From: Certhia americana
Taxonomy: Eukaryota > Chordata > Aves > Passeriformes > Certhiidae
DNA length: 64,000 bases
Direction: 5' to 3'
Assembly: GCA_018697195.1 (NCBI GenBank)
Contig: CM031879.1
Coordinates: 40,451,715-40,515,714, forward strand
Below are positions 1-14,287 of the stretch, piece by piece. The position numbers and the translations under genes were made by a program. The notes beneath the pieces were generated by a model. It was not told the DNA's origin. It did not search any database and worked only from the letters and a program-made list of their open reading frames with translations. Position 1 is the stretch's first letter; each line of letters opens with the position of its first letter.

Positions 1-454
1 CATTGATAATAATTAATTACTATTTTCTAATTATTTTAATGCAGACAGATTGTTCACTATTAGAACACATAATATAAACAGCTGAAAGCAGAGTTTTTTC
101 TTGATGTTTCAAAATATTTTTCTAAGCAGTTATGATTTTTAGAGTCCCATTAATGCCCACTAGTACTTCAGATGATTCTCTTTGATATATCTCCTTTTGA
201 ACTGGCAACATGGAATTTCAAATTGAATTAAAATTTTAAAATTTCAAATCTTGTTGGTGAAATCCCAGTAAACTTCTCCATGTGGTGCATGTGTGCAGAA
301 CACCTTTTCAAATTGGTCTATTGTCTTTGTCCAATTATATTTTACATTCCTATTAAACGTGTACAGTATCAGTCACAACACACAACTTCAGAATATTTAT
401 TTTGGATTAAAAGAATAATAATACTGACTCCTGATATATGCTAGGCACTCATGA
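1..454. other. Anonymous AT-rich DNA
   Basis: This stretch is AT-rich and unique-looking. I see no coding frame with a recognisable domain, no tandem array and no identifiable repeat before the CR1 fragment begins. Confidence 0.5.
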
Positions 455-747
455 AACCTGTCTCTGTGCTGACCAGTGACAGGATGCAAAGGATTGGCCT
501 GAAATTGTGCCAGGGGAGGCTTAGGTTGGATTTCAGAAAAAGGTTCTTCACCCAGAGGGTTGTTGGGCACTGGAAGAAGCTCCTAAAGGAAGTAGTCACA
601 GCACCAGCCTGACAGAGCTCAAGAAGAATTTGGACAATGCTCTCAGGCACACAGTGTGACTCTTGGGGTGTCCCATACAGGGCTAGGGATTGGACTCAAT
701 GACCCTCGTGGGCTCCTTCCAATTCAGCATCTTCTGTGATTCTCAGA
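455..747 (+). mobile_element. CR1 LINE, 5'-truncated 3' end
   Basis: About 290 bp of a CR1 non-LTR retrotransposon. The plus strand follows the CR1 3' region in order: the end of ORF2 (GACAGGATGCAAAGGATTGG, then the block CCAGGGGAGGCTTAGGTTGG), the TTCTTCACCCAGAGGGTTGT segment, and a 3' untranslated end reading GGACTCAATGACCCTCGTGG and closing with CTTCTGTGATTCTC, a decayed CR1 terminal repeat. Truncation at the 5' end is normal for CR1 and comes from incomplete target-primed reverse transcription. The 3' end differs from those of the other three CR1 copies in the window, so it belongs to another subfamily. The coding part is too short and damaged to make protein. The left boundary is uncertain by about 20 bp. 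Confidence 0.9.
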
Positions 748-3700
748 AACATTCCCAAAAGTGTTATGAATAGTTATTCTTCACAAAAGGTATCATAGGA
801 ACAAAAACCAGAAATATCTGTAAAGAATGTAAAGTACACATAGAGGCTCAAAATCAGGAGACAGAATGACAGCAGCAGAATTCTGCCTGACGATGGTAGG
901 CAAGTAAAGTACAGCAAAGTCCTGCAGTGCTTTTAAAATTATGATAAAAATGTGACAGCTGAGGGTATAACAGAAATATTAAAATGAGGTGAATGAGAAG
1001 GAAGATTAATACAATACCTTAAACACTTGTCTGTATTAGTGATTTTTGCATGTTTATTAAAGATGGAAATAATAGATAAAATGCATGCAGTTTTACCTTT
1101 CATTATTTGATAATTTCTAATTCAATAGTCTCCAATATTGTCCAACTTTTCTATGTCTTTATTGTTGTTGCTGCACAGCCCCATTATCATTGTCAAATTT
1201 GCACCAGCAGAGAGGGGTGGAAGGAGGAACTGGGCTTGTAACCGTTTATTAGCATCATCAGGATCCCCCACCTTAATGTGTACCTTTTAAAATGAACAAT
1301 AGCATTATTCTTAAGGTGTTTATCTTGGAATATATGCAATGTGCCCAATATAGTATTCTAAATACCAATGCACTGCACATGGAATTTTTACTTAAATAAT
1401 CTTATTTCTGAAAAAAAAAAGTGATGTATTTTACTCTTTTTCTAGTTTAATTCAACATTTTTGCTACTAGTAATTTTGACTGATTGATTTTACAGTAACA
1501 TTAGTTTGCTTAGCATAGAGAACATATCAGGAACAGTACAGAATTCAGCCCTAGTATAGAAAATCCTATGGGTTAACCCATCAAACTGTGAAAAAAAAGT
1601 ACTGAAAAAGTCTCTGTGCTCTAAACAAAGTAAATTTGTCTTCTGCTCTTTGAGGAGTGTCAAGCTGGCCCCTACTGACTTGTCAAAATGTGTTTGTTTC
1701 AGCAAGAAAATATACTACTGGAAAGGTCAGGTCACAGAAAATTCAACTCAAGAATCAGTAACGAGTGAACCTAAACAGTCATCAGATCCCAGCAAGTTGT
1801 CAGGGGAAAGGTTATCAGTCAAAGCACAGGAGTGCACCATTGGTTTAGAGTGCAACTCTAACAAATGACTTTTCCATTCTAAATGTTTTCTTAATTGTGT
1901 GGCAATAATTACTCAAGGGGATGTTAAGACTGGAAAATATGACAACAGCAATTGAAATGTGCAACAGAGAGAAGGGCATGAAAAACTTTTCAAAGAGACA
2001 TTCTTTCCTTCCTTACTAGTAAAGCAGAACAAAGTCTCATGTTTAACTCCTTAAATGAATGCATCAGTTTTGGCAAGGGAAATAGCTGTAAGTGAACTAA
2101 TTTCAAAGTTTGAAATTTGGAGGGGATATTCTAATGCATTTCAGTGATTATATGTTTCCTTCTACATGTTTTTTAGCCATATCTAGTTCAGATTATTCAG
2201 GGTACTTATGTGATCTCAAAGATACCCTTCATGTGCCCAGTGCAGAACTAAGATACAGATCTAGCTCCTTTTAGCCTGTGGTGGGAGTGAAGTTGCACTA
2301 TGCTTCCTGGAATCAGTGGAGAATGAAGAGTCCTGCAAGGCACATCTCCCAGTACAACACCATAAATGCCTCAGTGTATGTCTCTCTGTCTCTGTCCCTG
2401 AGCTCTTTAAGGAGACTGAACTCCTGATTCAGGCATCTGGGTTAGGTAGGACAAGTCTTGCCTTAAGCTCTTGATTTTGGGTGTCTGATTTTGACTTAAA
2501 CTCAACTTAGATCAAGTAGCCTAGGTTAGTTTATATGAGTATTTTGCACTGAAGAATCTTGCCTAAGTTATGTGGAATATTTAACATTTTAGTGGCTAAG
2601 AACATAGACAAAATAGTGATGGAGACCCTACATTAGAATTGGAGAAACAGTCAAAAGGACTGAAGACAATGGAACGTCTTTCTTCTTATAAAGTTCTTTG
2701 TGCAATGTCAGTCAAAGCTGTATATCAGAGGGAGAAAAATAAAGAACTTTTGAATCTCTCACCTTGTACTTTAAGGACAACATTAACTTTTAAGCTGTGG
2801 AGAGCAGGGAAGAAATTCTAAAATATCAGCTTTTTTTTACATTTCTGGAAACTTTACATTTTCTGTTTTGAATGGAGTGTTTTAATCAGAGTGCAAGGAC
2901 TGTGCCCATAATTCTTTCCATTAAGTTCTACTGTTAAATAAAAGATAGAGTTGTTGCTAATAGGAATGAAAAGCAGTTACTGTGAAAAGCAATTACTTCA
3001 TCAGTGGTAATGTAAAAATATTTCTGTCTTCAGTATTTATATGAACATTCTTGAAGCATAGTACTGGTAATCCTTTATTGAAAATTCCTTGGTTTATAAT
3101 TCTGATTTATATTTATGAAAATGTAAAAAGAACTGGAGTTCCAGCTATCTACTATGGACAATGCTGTTGGGATTATTTTGTATATCCAAGGAACTAAGCT
3201 GTGTTAGCTGGTGCTTCAAAGCTCACTGTAGTAGACTTATGTGAACTGTAAGTCTTTTTTCTGCGTTTCTGGTGGAGCAGATTATTCTGCGATCACATTA
3301 ACATTCTATTGTGCCTGAAAATGGCTGGAACAAGCTATTTTATAGCTTATCAAAATGATAAAATGTTTATTTGTAGAATCCTTGGTTAATGGAATAGATA
3401 ATAAGCAAGTTCCTGCTGTGGTATGGTAAAAGCTTTAAGCCTTCATTTATTTTGATGGTTTATTTTTTGAACAATCATTGGGGTTTTAGATATGTGGATG
3501 ACCAAAATCTGCATCTCTTCTAGGTAAAATAAGTAATTTACTGCACTTTTCGCAATAAATTACTGAGAACTAAAGTAAAAATCACTTAATTTTTTCCACT
3601 GAAAAAATACATGCATATTTGGGATAGCTTGGATTCTTTCTTCTAATTAGCTTTTCTGCAGATTGCAGTATCTGTAGTGCTTAAAGCTGTTTTATATGTT

Positions 3701-5844
3701 GTCCCTTGAACACAGTCTCTACATCTGTAGAATAAATTTCCTTTTTAAGAGAATGCAACCACTGATTCCAAGAGTCTAGATACTCTTCCAGCTAGCAGGA
3801 CTTTGAAAATGAGGAAGTTCTAATTTCCAAAGAGAATAAAGGATTAAGTGGGTGATTGTTGCAAAATATCACTGTGTGTTAACCCTGCAGTATTAAATTA
3901 GAGATAGAGCTATCTCTGTAAAAAGACATGGGCATTACAATATCTTCCTGTACTTTTAGGTACAGGATACTCATCCAGAAACCACAGCCTGGCTCCTGAC
4001 TGAACCACAGGAGCAGTTGCATTCTGTAGGCTCTCATGTTTCTACCACTGCTTGCCTAGAGTGCTTAGACACACAGAGGAGCCTCAGATATAAGAGCATG
4101 GACTGGTTCCATGCTTTAATAATATATTAACTGATAGACTTACCTCATCACAGTCAGGCACCTTTTTCCTTTGCGCAGCACTTCACTTACATTGCAAAGC
4201 AGAAGATATCTAAATTACCCACAGATATAAGATGCTTTGTTCACCTATGGGATTTAAGTGTCTCACATAATTAAGACTTAGTGGTTAAACAACATTTGTC
4301 AATAATTAACACAGACATATAGAATTCAGATTTTGGGTTTTACAAAAAATATTAGCCAGAACAGGTCTAGAAATTGGCTTTTGGTTTTGCTCTGTTAGCG
4401 ACCAAACCCATAGGAGTTTGTCTTTATTCTTATATTTGACGAAAACTTCATCATTTCACCCACAATAAGATACCATCCAAAGAAGGCGTGCACTCCATGA
4501 CACTGTTTGGACTGTGTTTGGACTGTCTCCTAAGGTAAAAAATGTTTAAATCACTACAAAATATGTTTGAACTGACTCTTCCAGAAGGGAAGGTATGGTC
4601 ATTAGCAAACAGGAGACTGAAAGAAGAGGGCTTGCTATGGTTTAAGGCATTCCTTGGGAGACCAGACAGAAGATGATGTAGGGCTATCAGTCCTGACTAG
4701 AGTGGGACACATTCCTTCAGAAAGCCATAGAGACAGACAAAGCTGAAGTTTTATTGCTGCTCATTGTGTTGGCTATGGGACAGCTGCAGTAACTCACCAC
4801 TTGCTCTGTTCCCATCAGATACCGTGCTCAGAGAATTAACACCTTCTGTTTCTTGTAGGGCCAGCAGACTGTGTACTGTGGGAGCTAGTGGGGTGCAGAA
4901 GATGTGGGTGCACCATGGGGTGGTGCAGTGCTTTCCCTGCAGACACTCTTGATCTTTTGAAGCTTTTTCCAGTGTTTACTCCACATTTTACTCTGCTCAG
5001 AAAGAAAGACTAGGGACTTTGTGAGGGGATAAAATTGTCTCTTGAAAATGACAACACCCAGCAGCAAGCCATCCACCCAACCCCCATCAACTGCTTCTTC
5101 CTTTAACCAACTCCAAATAACATTTCTTGCAGCAGGCCTTTCCTGAGTTCACAAATATCTGATACTCCTGGCACTTTCTTATGAGCAAAGGGGGCAGAGT
5201 TCTCTCCACAGAGCCCTCTGACCCAGGCATAGCCTCCTGAACTGTGTCATGATTGGGGTATGCCTGAGGCTTTCTCTTCTGCCTCCTAATAGTACAAGTC
5301 TTTGTTGCCCTACTAGCCTGTTCCTGAATGAATCTTTTGGGTGAATGACGTATTCCTTGACATTATGTGTGCTGATTTCACAGAGAAGTATATTAAAATG
5401 ACCTAGCCTTATTATTCACATGATAGTCACTGATAACCCCTGTGTATTTACTAAATTATTTCCACTACAATTTATGACAGACCACATTAATTACAAGCAA
5501 TATACTGGCTTTTAGAAAATGCTTTCTCTTTTAAAACAGCAGTGCTTTACAGGGAAATACTCAATCTCTGCTTTGCAGTTCCAACAGCCAAAACTAGATA
5601 GTGAAAGAAAGCAAAAATAATGCACACACCACGGGTATCATTGAAAAGTTCTTGTTAGAAAGAAGCAGTAATAAACTTTATTAATGTATCTTAATGTTTG
5701 AAATCAAATTCTCATGCCTTGTAACACACAAAAATTCCAGCTTTCCTTCAAAAAGCAATACTTTGCGTCACAGAGTGTATAATCTTGGTTGCTAAACCGG
5801 CAAGTGTGACAGATTGGAGAAAATGATTACTGGCTCAAATTACT
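748..5844. other. Anonymous AT-rich non-coding DNA
   Basis: About 5 kb without a supportable gene. Open frames are under 75 codons and resemble no family I know. Around 2400-2530 some phrases such as GGCATCTGGGTTAGGTAGG recall very old, decayed archosaur interspersed repeats, but the match is too weak to call. Confidence 0.45.
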
Positions 5845-6130
5845 GAAGAGTGAGGGAGGGGGCAGGGACATGCACTGTTCCACACCCCACAGAGCCTCTA
5901 GCTGAACCCAGAATGCCTGTCAGTCACTGTCACATCTGGCACACCTGAATCCATGCCCCACACACCACCTCTGGTACCACAATGTAGCGCCAGAGTGGCC
6001 AGATGACCTGATGGCCCACCTGGGGGGAAGGGTGGCCACAGGAGACCAGAGCTGATAAATCCCATTTCCCTGATATGCATGTGGTCGAGTCCCAATTATC
6101 CTTGAGTTTTATAGCAGCTGAGTCCATATT
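5845..6130. other. GC-richer unclassified block, possible old retroelement remnant
   Basis: A roughly 285-bp block is clearly richer in G and C than its flanks. It has overlapping open frames on the minus strand of about 65 codons (5930-6127 and 5898-6095). A TATAAAA lies on the minus strand at 6107-6113, followed by GGACTCGAC-type sequence. The block could be a fragment of an LTR or of the internal region of an endogenous retrovirus, or simply unique DNA. I do not recognise the family with confidence and see no terminal repeats or target-site duplication. Confidence 0.25.
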
Positions 6131-7800
6131 AGGATCTAAGGCTGTAGCTATATCTCACTTTTCTCTTTCTTTGTCTTTCTCTCTTTTCTACTCATAATTT
6201 CCATTTCTTGAAATGTGGGTAATTTAAGGTTGGATGGGTAGAGTTTGTGAAGTCAATGCTCTGTGAAATGCTTCATTTTGATTGAATGTTTGTTTTAAAT
6301 TTTGCCAAATCACTGATTTCTCTTAAATTTACCAGAAAAGTTTGGTTTTTAACTTCCTGAGACCATTGTAGTGTTTCTCCCATACATCCCCCTGGCGAAA
6401 AGTAGTCAAGCCCTTTAAAAATAAACTCACTGGGTGAGGACTGCAGCTCAACAGCATGACACACATATGTCTGGAATTCCTAATTCAATACTCAATAAGA
6501 ACATTATTATAGTGTGAAAGACAGGGAATTTGTGTATCTTTCTATTTTTAAAAAAAGGTTAAAACTGAAAAAGCCACAAACATTGCTGAACTGACACCAG
6601 TATGTTTAAGCAGGAGACTGGGAAACCTTAACTTCTATGTAAAAACTCGGCCATGTGGGCTATGCAGACAATGTCCAGTTTACTCATGATTATACCATAA
6701 ATCCTAAAATGGGGAAAAGATGCATAAACACATAAAAACTAAGTTTAATGATGAGAGAGATAGTTCCTTTCGACAGATCTATGAGTAATACATTCAGTGA
6801 GAAGAAACAGAAAATTGCCAATTATTGACATGACCTTTTTTATGCATCAAAAGTAAGAAATATACAAATTTCAGTATGAATTACATGTGTGGCTAGCTCC
6901 CTTGCCTGCCTCTGAGAAATGCTAAAGTGTTTTTTTGGTGAGGCAAAAGATAAGATTATCCTAAAGGAGAATTGTTTCATATAATGAACTGAGGAAGTGG
7001 GTCCATATAATGATCTTAGTCATTACTGACAATTTATCTGTAAAGTGCATGCTGTAACTCTAGATGAATTGTATAATTATGTAACTATAAAGAGTACTAT
7101 AATAAAAGAGCACACACATATATTATGAAGTTGAAAACAGAAGTAAATCCTGATAAAACTCTCCTAAGAATTTTTCTTGCTACTTTCAGACAAAACAAAC
7201 TAAAATGCGGCTAAATATTTGGGATGTAAACATGCTAGGGCACATTATTGAAGTTGTGTGACTCCTAGGAATGGTCATACACTAAAAGTCTAAAGTTTAT
7301 TTTAGGATCAAATGAAAGGATCAACATCATGCTCATTGACATCCACAGAAGAGAGTCATGAACTCAGAATCTCATATGCAGGTCTGGTATTTCTTTATAA
7401 ACCCTTGGTTTCAATTTACATTGGAAAATCATAAGAGACCTACCAGTGAAGCCCATTGATGTTAGCTGAATGATCTCCTAGATGTTTTAAATAATTGCTT
7501 AATAATGGTACAAATTTATCTAGGATGTCAGTTTCTTAAGTAACCAAATAAATGGATTAGTTCAATAAAGCATGACAGGCAATTCCAACTGTTATCACGA
7601 AAGAGAGAAAGGCTTTATGTAAATGATAGCAACAAAAATCACTTGCCATCTGAAAACTGTGAGAAACCTAAATGGCTCAATCTGTTTAGCTTTTATATGC
7701 TACCAAACAAACTAATCAAACCGTGATTTCTTTTTTTGAGAATTTAAATGCTCTATCCATGAGAAACAATAGAGTGGGAAAGATTTCTATCTTAAAAGAG

Positions 7801-7858
7801 AGATTACTTTAAGTAATCTTACTTTAAGTGACTTACTAAAGTCACATTACTTGTGACT
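7801..7858. repeat. Cluster of short inverted repeats
   Basis: AGATTACTT and AAGTAATCT form a perfect 9-bp inverted repeat with a 1-base centre (7801-7819). Just beyond, AGTCACA and TGTGACT form a 7-bp stem with a 5-base loop. The motif TTACTTTAAGT also occurs twice in direct orientation. The cluster could arise from slippage or template switching; no function is implied. Confidence 0.6.
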
Positions 7859-8649
7859 GGAAGTTAAAATATGGTGAATTTGCGATAGAAACCATGAAGT
7901 GACTTGTGTTAATAATGATTAGACATTTTCTGTCTTCTCCTGTCATCAAGCCAGAAGTGGACTCCTTTTTGAGAATTTGGGAATCAATGGTATCTTAAGT
8001 CTTAATTCCTATGAATTAATACATGAGTCCTCCAAAGCGGACATCACTAACGACAGTACAAGGCAGACATTTTTCTTGTGGATCTCAGATATTTTCTGAC
8101 AGCAGGGCTGACAGCAGTAAGGCTCCACTGAAGATTATGGAACAGAATGATTTTTAAGTGGAACTGACTCTTTTGCCCGTTTTCGCACTTTACTTCTCTT
8201 TCCCTTCTCAATCCATCCTTTTCTCCACCCTTTTTCTTACACCATGTTTTGGCTTAGTCTCTTCAGCAATTTCACTTCTGTCACAGCAATCTTTCTCAGC
8301 TTGCTTCATCTCATTGCCCAGAATCTGTTCTATTTCTTTGCTTTCTTCCTCCTCAGGAGGAAGCTTTCAGCTTTCTAGAACAGCTCGTCCTAATGGTTGT
8401 ACCACATCCCAGCTCTTGATGGAATCCCAGCCTGTTCATATAGTAACTCACCAGTTTTCAATACACTGTTTTCTAATTTTATGTTAATAAAAAAACAGAC
8501 ATTGCTACTCCTATCTCCTCTTCTGATTAGACAATAATCCCATCACTCCCCTTCATTTCTCTTACTGCCTTACAAGACTAGATATAGTCCTCAGTCTCAA
8601 TACTTTTTGTTACCTATTTCCTTTTCCTGTAAAACAGATTTTCCAGTCC

Positions 8650-8675
8650 TCATAAGGGTAGTTCATAAGGGTAGT
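8650..8675. repeat. 13-bp tandem duplication
   Basis: Two perfect head-to-tail copies of TCATAAGGGTAGT. This is a minor replication-slippage duplication. Confidence 0.7.
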
Positions 8676-11073
8676 GTGTTTGCCAGGGTACCACAGCCTT
8701 GTGGCACTTTCTGGTGCCCATTTGTGAACTTGTCCATCCTGTTCTCTGTATACTCAGTTACTCTGTAGAGATAGAGCAAATTCAGATTTGTCCCATGTGC
8801 AAGTCCCAAGGTGGCAGAATATAATAAATTCTTCTTTGATGATGGAACATGAACATTTTGAGCAGTATTGCCATCAATGAGGGGATGTGAATACTCCTCA
8901 TGAACATGTAGACTTTAACTTTTAAAATGGAAATCTCTACGGAGATTATGAAAATTCAAGGTCTTTTTACAGAACAAAATTTAGGAGACTAGGAAGAAGA
9001 ACCACTGCTTACAAAACTTTTGAAGGTGAGAAACAAAGCCACATGTGCCTCTCCATTTCTCTGACCAGCACAGATTATGGGCAAGATTTTCTGGCACCAT
9101 GAAATTGTGCCAGACATGAAAAGCTTCTAATGTGCCATTTGGATAGAGTCCAAGTACAATGCAGTTCAGTTACATTCATTTTTATAATCAGGACATATGA
9201 AGAGAGGTATAAGGTTTTTACAGGTCTTTTCCTGCAACTCTTTCCCAGCTTTAAGGGAATCCCTCCCTGGAATGATGTGACTTCTGACATATCTTTGCCT
9301 CCTTTAAATCAAGTGAATAGACAACAGACTGTTTCAAAGTTGCAGGATTGTTTTCAGCTAAGTGCTACCACAACCACTTCTGAGATTTTGTTTAAAGTTT
9401 ATTTTTTGAAATCCATCCCTGTGTACAAGTCATTTCCTTCTCTAACTTGGCACCACACCAAAACCATTTTCATCTCTGTTGATTCTTCTAAACTTCTTAA
9501 TGACTGTGTCAGCTTCCTGTAATTGTTCCTCCAGTATAGGATTTCCTTCATCCCCTCCTACCAGCTCAGGCAATGTCCTTCTGGTTTATGCTTTAAAATC
9601 TTTGGACACACCACACAGGCTAAAAGAAGAGACCAGCATATATTGAATACTGATAATCCTAAAAGCAAATGGGAAAAACAGACACTTGAACTATACTTAT
9701 TTTTTATGTTTGATCAGGATCTGTGAGTAGGCTCTTGGCTTTAAATGGTTGCTTTATGATGACGTCTCAGGAAAAGGAAAAGGAAGTATGAGAACACTGA
9801 TGAGTAACTAAAAAAAGACAGTGGTGTAAAGAATAAAGGTACTAGTCAGACTGTGGTAACTTCTATTACCACAGTGTTTAGAAACATTTTGCAAATAAGA
9901 ACTAACTCTCAGAACTTTCTTGCCTGCTCTCACAGTGACAACTATCATTTTCATTTTACCATGAAAGAAGCATAAGACCAAAATCTCCAATGGCATGAAG
10001 TGTTCTTAGTGCTAATCATCATGACAGTAGCAAATTTGATTTAAAAGCTAAAAGTATTTGATTAAAGTCATACAAAGTCTAGTGAAAAAATTCCACAGAC
10101 TCCAACTTACTTTTGATCTCTCATTCTGTCCTCTTTCTTGAGGATTTCACAGGTTTGTAGAAATACATTTTATTTTGTATAAGGATGGTCCTCACAGGCC
10201 AGTGATATAGATCAAAATATTGCAAAAATATTACATCATCCTGGAAAAGTGATAACTCTTCTAAACTTCAGTATATTTGAAAAATATCTAAAGAGAGTTA
10301 TGTTGCCTCAGTATACAGCCCTTCAAAAAGAGTTACAGAAATGATTAGTTCAATGGGAAAGAGGTAGCAATAGGTACAGTGGCTTTCCTGTGATATGTGG
10401 GGTTCCTGCCATCTATAGTCCTATTCTATCTCCTTGTCCAAGATTCCTGACTACTTGCATGTGCTGACTATTGTCCTTACCTGAGGATAACCAATGTTCC
10501 TCACAATGGGGGGAAAAAACAAGCACCCTTCCAGCAGGTCCACATCTCCTGCCAATTAGTGAGTGGATTGTACTCACACGGAAGAGATTTGCTGTGTGTG
10601 CAAGTTCTTAAGCTTAGTGATTTCATTTCCAAAACCTCTACTAAAATGCCATCTGGCACTAAAGATGCTCAAAGTATAAATTATTTAAAGTTTTCTCAGT
10701 AATACCAGTACACATACAAGAGTTTCTGTGAGAATTGTCTTTTTGGCAATACTGAGACAGTAGGCACTTGAGTTTTGTTGAGACTCACAGACTGAGTGTC
10801 CTTCAGCTTATCACAGGCATGGCCAGGTCATGTGGGGGTTTTTTTCTGAAGAGTTCTCTCTGATCAGGCCCTGCACAAGCAGGGGAAGGGGCAATTATTC
10901 TCCTTGCATTCCCATCCAATAACCAGGTGATTAGAAAATTCAGGTGGGTTGTTGGAAACTTGAATTCACAACCACCTTCTGCCTAAGGGGATGTAAATGT
11001 ACTGCTTCAGTCAGTAAGACCAGTGTTCCAGCAAGCTAGCCAGGATTTTCTAGAAAGAAGGAAACTTCTGCAG

Positions 11074-11118
11074 TGTCCCTTATGTTAAGGGACATTAAGA
11101 GAACATTAAGTTAATGTT
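11074..11118. repeat. Two neighbouring perfect hairpin palindromes
   Basis: TGTCCCTTA and TAAGGGACA make a 9-bp stem with a 3-base loop (11074-11094). AACATTAA and TTAATGTT make an 8-bp stem around a single G (11102-11118). Both are perfect. They are not followed by a T tract or any gene, so a terminator reading does not apply in this eukaryotic setting. Confidence 0.6.
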
Positions 11119-14100
11119 GTCTTATCTCATAGTGAATAACTGAAGAGATAGAAAGTCTTGTATCCCATCAATAAAATATGTAATTGTCAACCACATCCAT
11201 TCTTATCCAAGTAGGGTTTTTCTGTCTTTTCTCCTACCATTGCTTATCTTCTATCAATTAAAATGACTCATCATATAAATAAATTGTAATATCAGGTGAG
11301 TCAGGTCTCACCTGTATGCATTGAAAGAGAAGGAAGGTCAGTTGTGTGAACCTGTCTAGCTATAGAATATGACAAAAAGTTAAGTCATTAAAAAGACAAA
11401 TCAATTCCTTTCACTTTTACATGTACATGATAAGAAAATATTTGAAGCTGTTGAATGATAACTCCTGAATTCTCATTATAGGAAAAAGCAGACTATGCAA
11501 CCTGAGCTTTATATCATACAACAGATTCTTATAATTTTAACTCTGAAAAAAAGAGCAGTTTATGTTCTGATGATCCTTCATTGACCACCCAAATACAAAT
11601 GTTTTAAAGAAGAAGAAAATACCATGCTCAAGAGCCTAAATGATGAACAGGTTCTTACATAGTGCATTTTACTTGAAAGTGCATAAGTGAAATCTGCCTG
11701 GAGGATGAGAAATTCAGGTGTGAAATGGGTGCGGCTACAGTTGCAAATTTAATAAGACATGAATTTGTTTTTTCCTTTAGTGTGTAGTATTGACATGCCT
11801 GTGGCTGCAGGCACATTAGAGATCGAATATAATTGAGGTGCTGGCAGCAGACAAAAAATTGTAGTATATTACATGTTTCTTTGTAATTAATACACTTTTG
11901 ATTACACCTTTTAAAAATGTATTGGTGAATCTCAGGTTTCTGGAAGAAAGATCAAATGTCTTATTTTATTGTATTTTGTTCCATTACAAATACTTTTCAT
12001 ACCATCAGGAAACTCAGGACCTTAGTAGCAGTGTAAATACTGTGAAACACTCTGTCAAATACAGTTTGCTTTATGTTTCATGAGTAGGGAAGAAATTCTG
12101 TTCTCAGCAGAGTGCTTAGATTACTTGATCTGTTTTTAAAAATCCAGGATATTCTGAATCACCTCAGTGAGTATGACCCACTGTCATGAATTACGCTGAG
12201 CAGGTCAGCTGGAATTGTAGAAAACAGTCCTTAACCCAAACCACAGCTAAATCTTTTAACTCTACTAGTGCCAAAAGTCTTGAGTGCTTTGCATGGAGGG
12301 ACTTAAGGATAGGTGAATGAAATGATAGAGATATCTAAAGATGAAATCTGAATTTTCTACTCTGCTGTCAGCTGATATAGGAGACGGAAATACATTGTCA
12401 TGGTGAGAAATTACAACCATGTTGAAAGGGCAGGGTATTTAAGTTTCCTTCTCTACATTTAGGCATATTCTGTTGTATTTCTGTGAATTATCAGCAAATA
12501 TAATTTGAATTAAAATCACCATTCATGAACTGTCTAGGTAAAAATGAACAATATAACTAGCCTTGGCTATTAGCAGTACATTGGGTGAGCCTTTCCTTAA
12601 AACTGTGATCTTCCAGTTTGCATTTTCTCCCTATCATTAACCTGTCAAGCTCAGGAACCTGCACTTTCTGTGGAAGAACCCTTTTTATCATGTAAAAGGA
12701 TGTGCCTTCCTATAACTCAAAGAATAAGCAAGGATTCTACAAAAAATTGAGTAAGTTGAATGAAAAAATATACCAAGTTGAACATAAAGCATTGGTCAAA
12801 GATACCCTGTAACCTGCAGAGGAAAAAACCCTCATTAATGGGTCAGAAGAGCAGGTTTGGGATCTCTGTTCCTGCACATGAATATAGAGATAAACATATT
12901 CATCAGAGTGCTGGATACAGGCTAAACCCTACGGTCATAGTATGAATTTTAGAAGGTAAAAGATTTCTACCCTTCCTGTGCCTTGATGAGAGTGAGCACA
13001 GGAGTCTCTCTTATCCTTCTGCCATTAGCTCCTTTGAGTCAACTCCTTGAAATATGCTGGCTTGAAATTTTCTGACCTTCATCCAACAGGAAAAGGAGTG
13101 AGGGTGTGTGACCTAGAGTTGATCATTCTACACTACAGAGAAAGTCAATAAAGTAGGTAATGTAATGAAAAGTGAAGCCATTTTTTGTAGAGAGTCTAAA
13201 TATTGAACTTCAATTTGACTTAATGCTTCAAGGTTGTTAATGCAGGGAGCAGGTTATCTTGCTGCTGTGCCTGGTGTTTACATTCCTGCTGGGCTTTATA
13301 GTGCTCATGGAAGGCAGTGTGCAGCTTCAAAGTTTTTAGCATGGGTACATCAAAGATATTGGGAGCAATACAAGTAACTGCTGCAACTGTAAAATCAGGT
13401 AAGCATACTGAAGTGAAGTAGTATGTACAGGGCCACCATGGACACTTTTATACCAAAAGTATATGAGAATAAGAAACAAATAATTTAAAAAAGACTAATA
13501 AAGTTTATTTATCCTCCAGAAAAAGTAAATTCACAACCCTACTGACACAATCCATTTACCTTTCCTTTCACTCCCTTTGCAGCTGATTACCTTCACAGGT
13601 CCTCTAAGGAAATAAGTTTTAAGAGAAATTCTCTGTTATCACCTCTGCATTGAACAGGATCATTAACTATTGTCCTAACCAGGAAACATGAAGTCAGAAA
13701 ACCACTATTCCTCCTTACAGTCCTTAGAGACTCACTTATGCTTTGAATGCCCAGATATCTAGTCTCTGAAGGCTTGCTGTTGGTTAGAAACTATTGACTT
13801 GAAGAGGGACAAGAAGAGACAAACTGAAAGCTCAAACAAGGGGCAGCTCTTGGTGGTATCTCAAAAGCCTTAAAGACATTACAATAAATCTCATGATTCT
13901 TATGCAAAAAATAAAATTCTCACCTTTCTGATACTTCAGCACTATCCCTACATAACAACAAAAATACCTCAGGTAAAGGGTGATTTTACAGAGACAAGAG
14001 GGTAATGGTTAATATGAGAGAAATAGGTACTAAAACATTTTTGCAGATCACAGAGGGTGGGAATTCTCCAATGAGAAGAGCTGAAAAAGAGTCAATGATG

Positions 14101-14287
14101 AAACCATTGCATTGTGCCTTTGGCCATCCTTTAAATAATATCTGATAGGAACAGGCATCCTCAGTCCTTTCTTATTCCTGTCATTTTGCTATCTATCAAA
14201 AAGAATGCATTTTTTAATTAGGCATGATTCAGCCCTGTGTGGAGGAAAAAGTAATGCAGCTGATAGCAAAGACACTAATCTTCTGCC

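Larger units (their letters stand above)
6131..14287. other. Anonymous AT-rich non-coding DNA with short palindromes
   Basis: About 8 kb with no recognisable gene. It holds a nested palindrome cluster at 7801-7858, a 13-bp tandem duplication at 8650-8675 (unit TCATAAGGGTAGT, two copies) and two adjacent perfect palindromes at 11074-11118. The longest frame (9130-9522 plus, 130 codons) has no domain, signal or conserved motif that I can see and is probably chance. Confidence 0.45.

Noticed and set aside
2400..2530. Old archosaur repeat
   Set aside because: Only scattered phrase-level resemblance; it cannot be supported without a profile search.
9130..9522. 130-codon plus frame as a gene
   Set aside because: No recognisable domain, no splice-site context that I can support, and a length compatible with chance.
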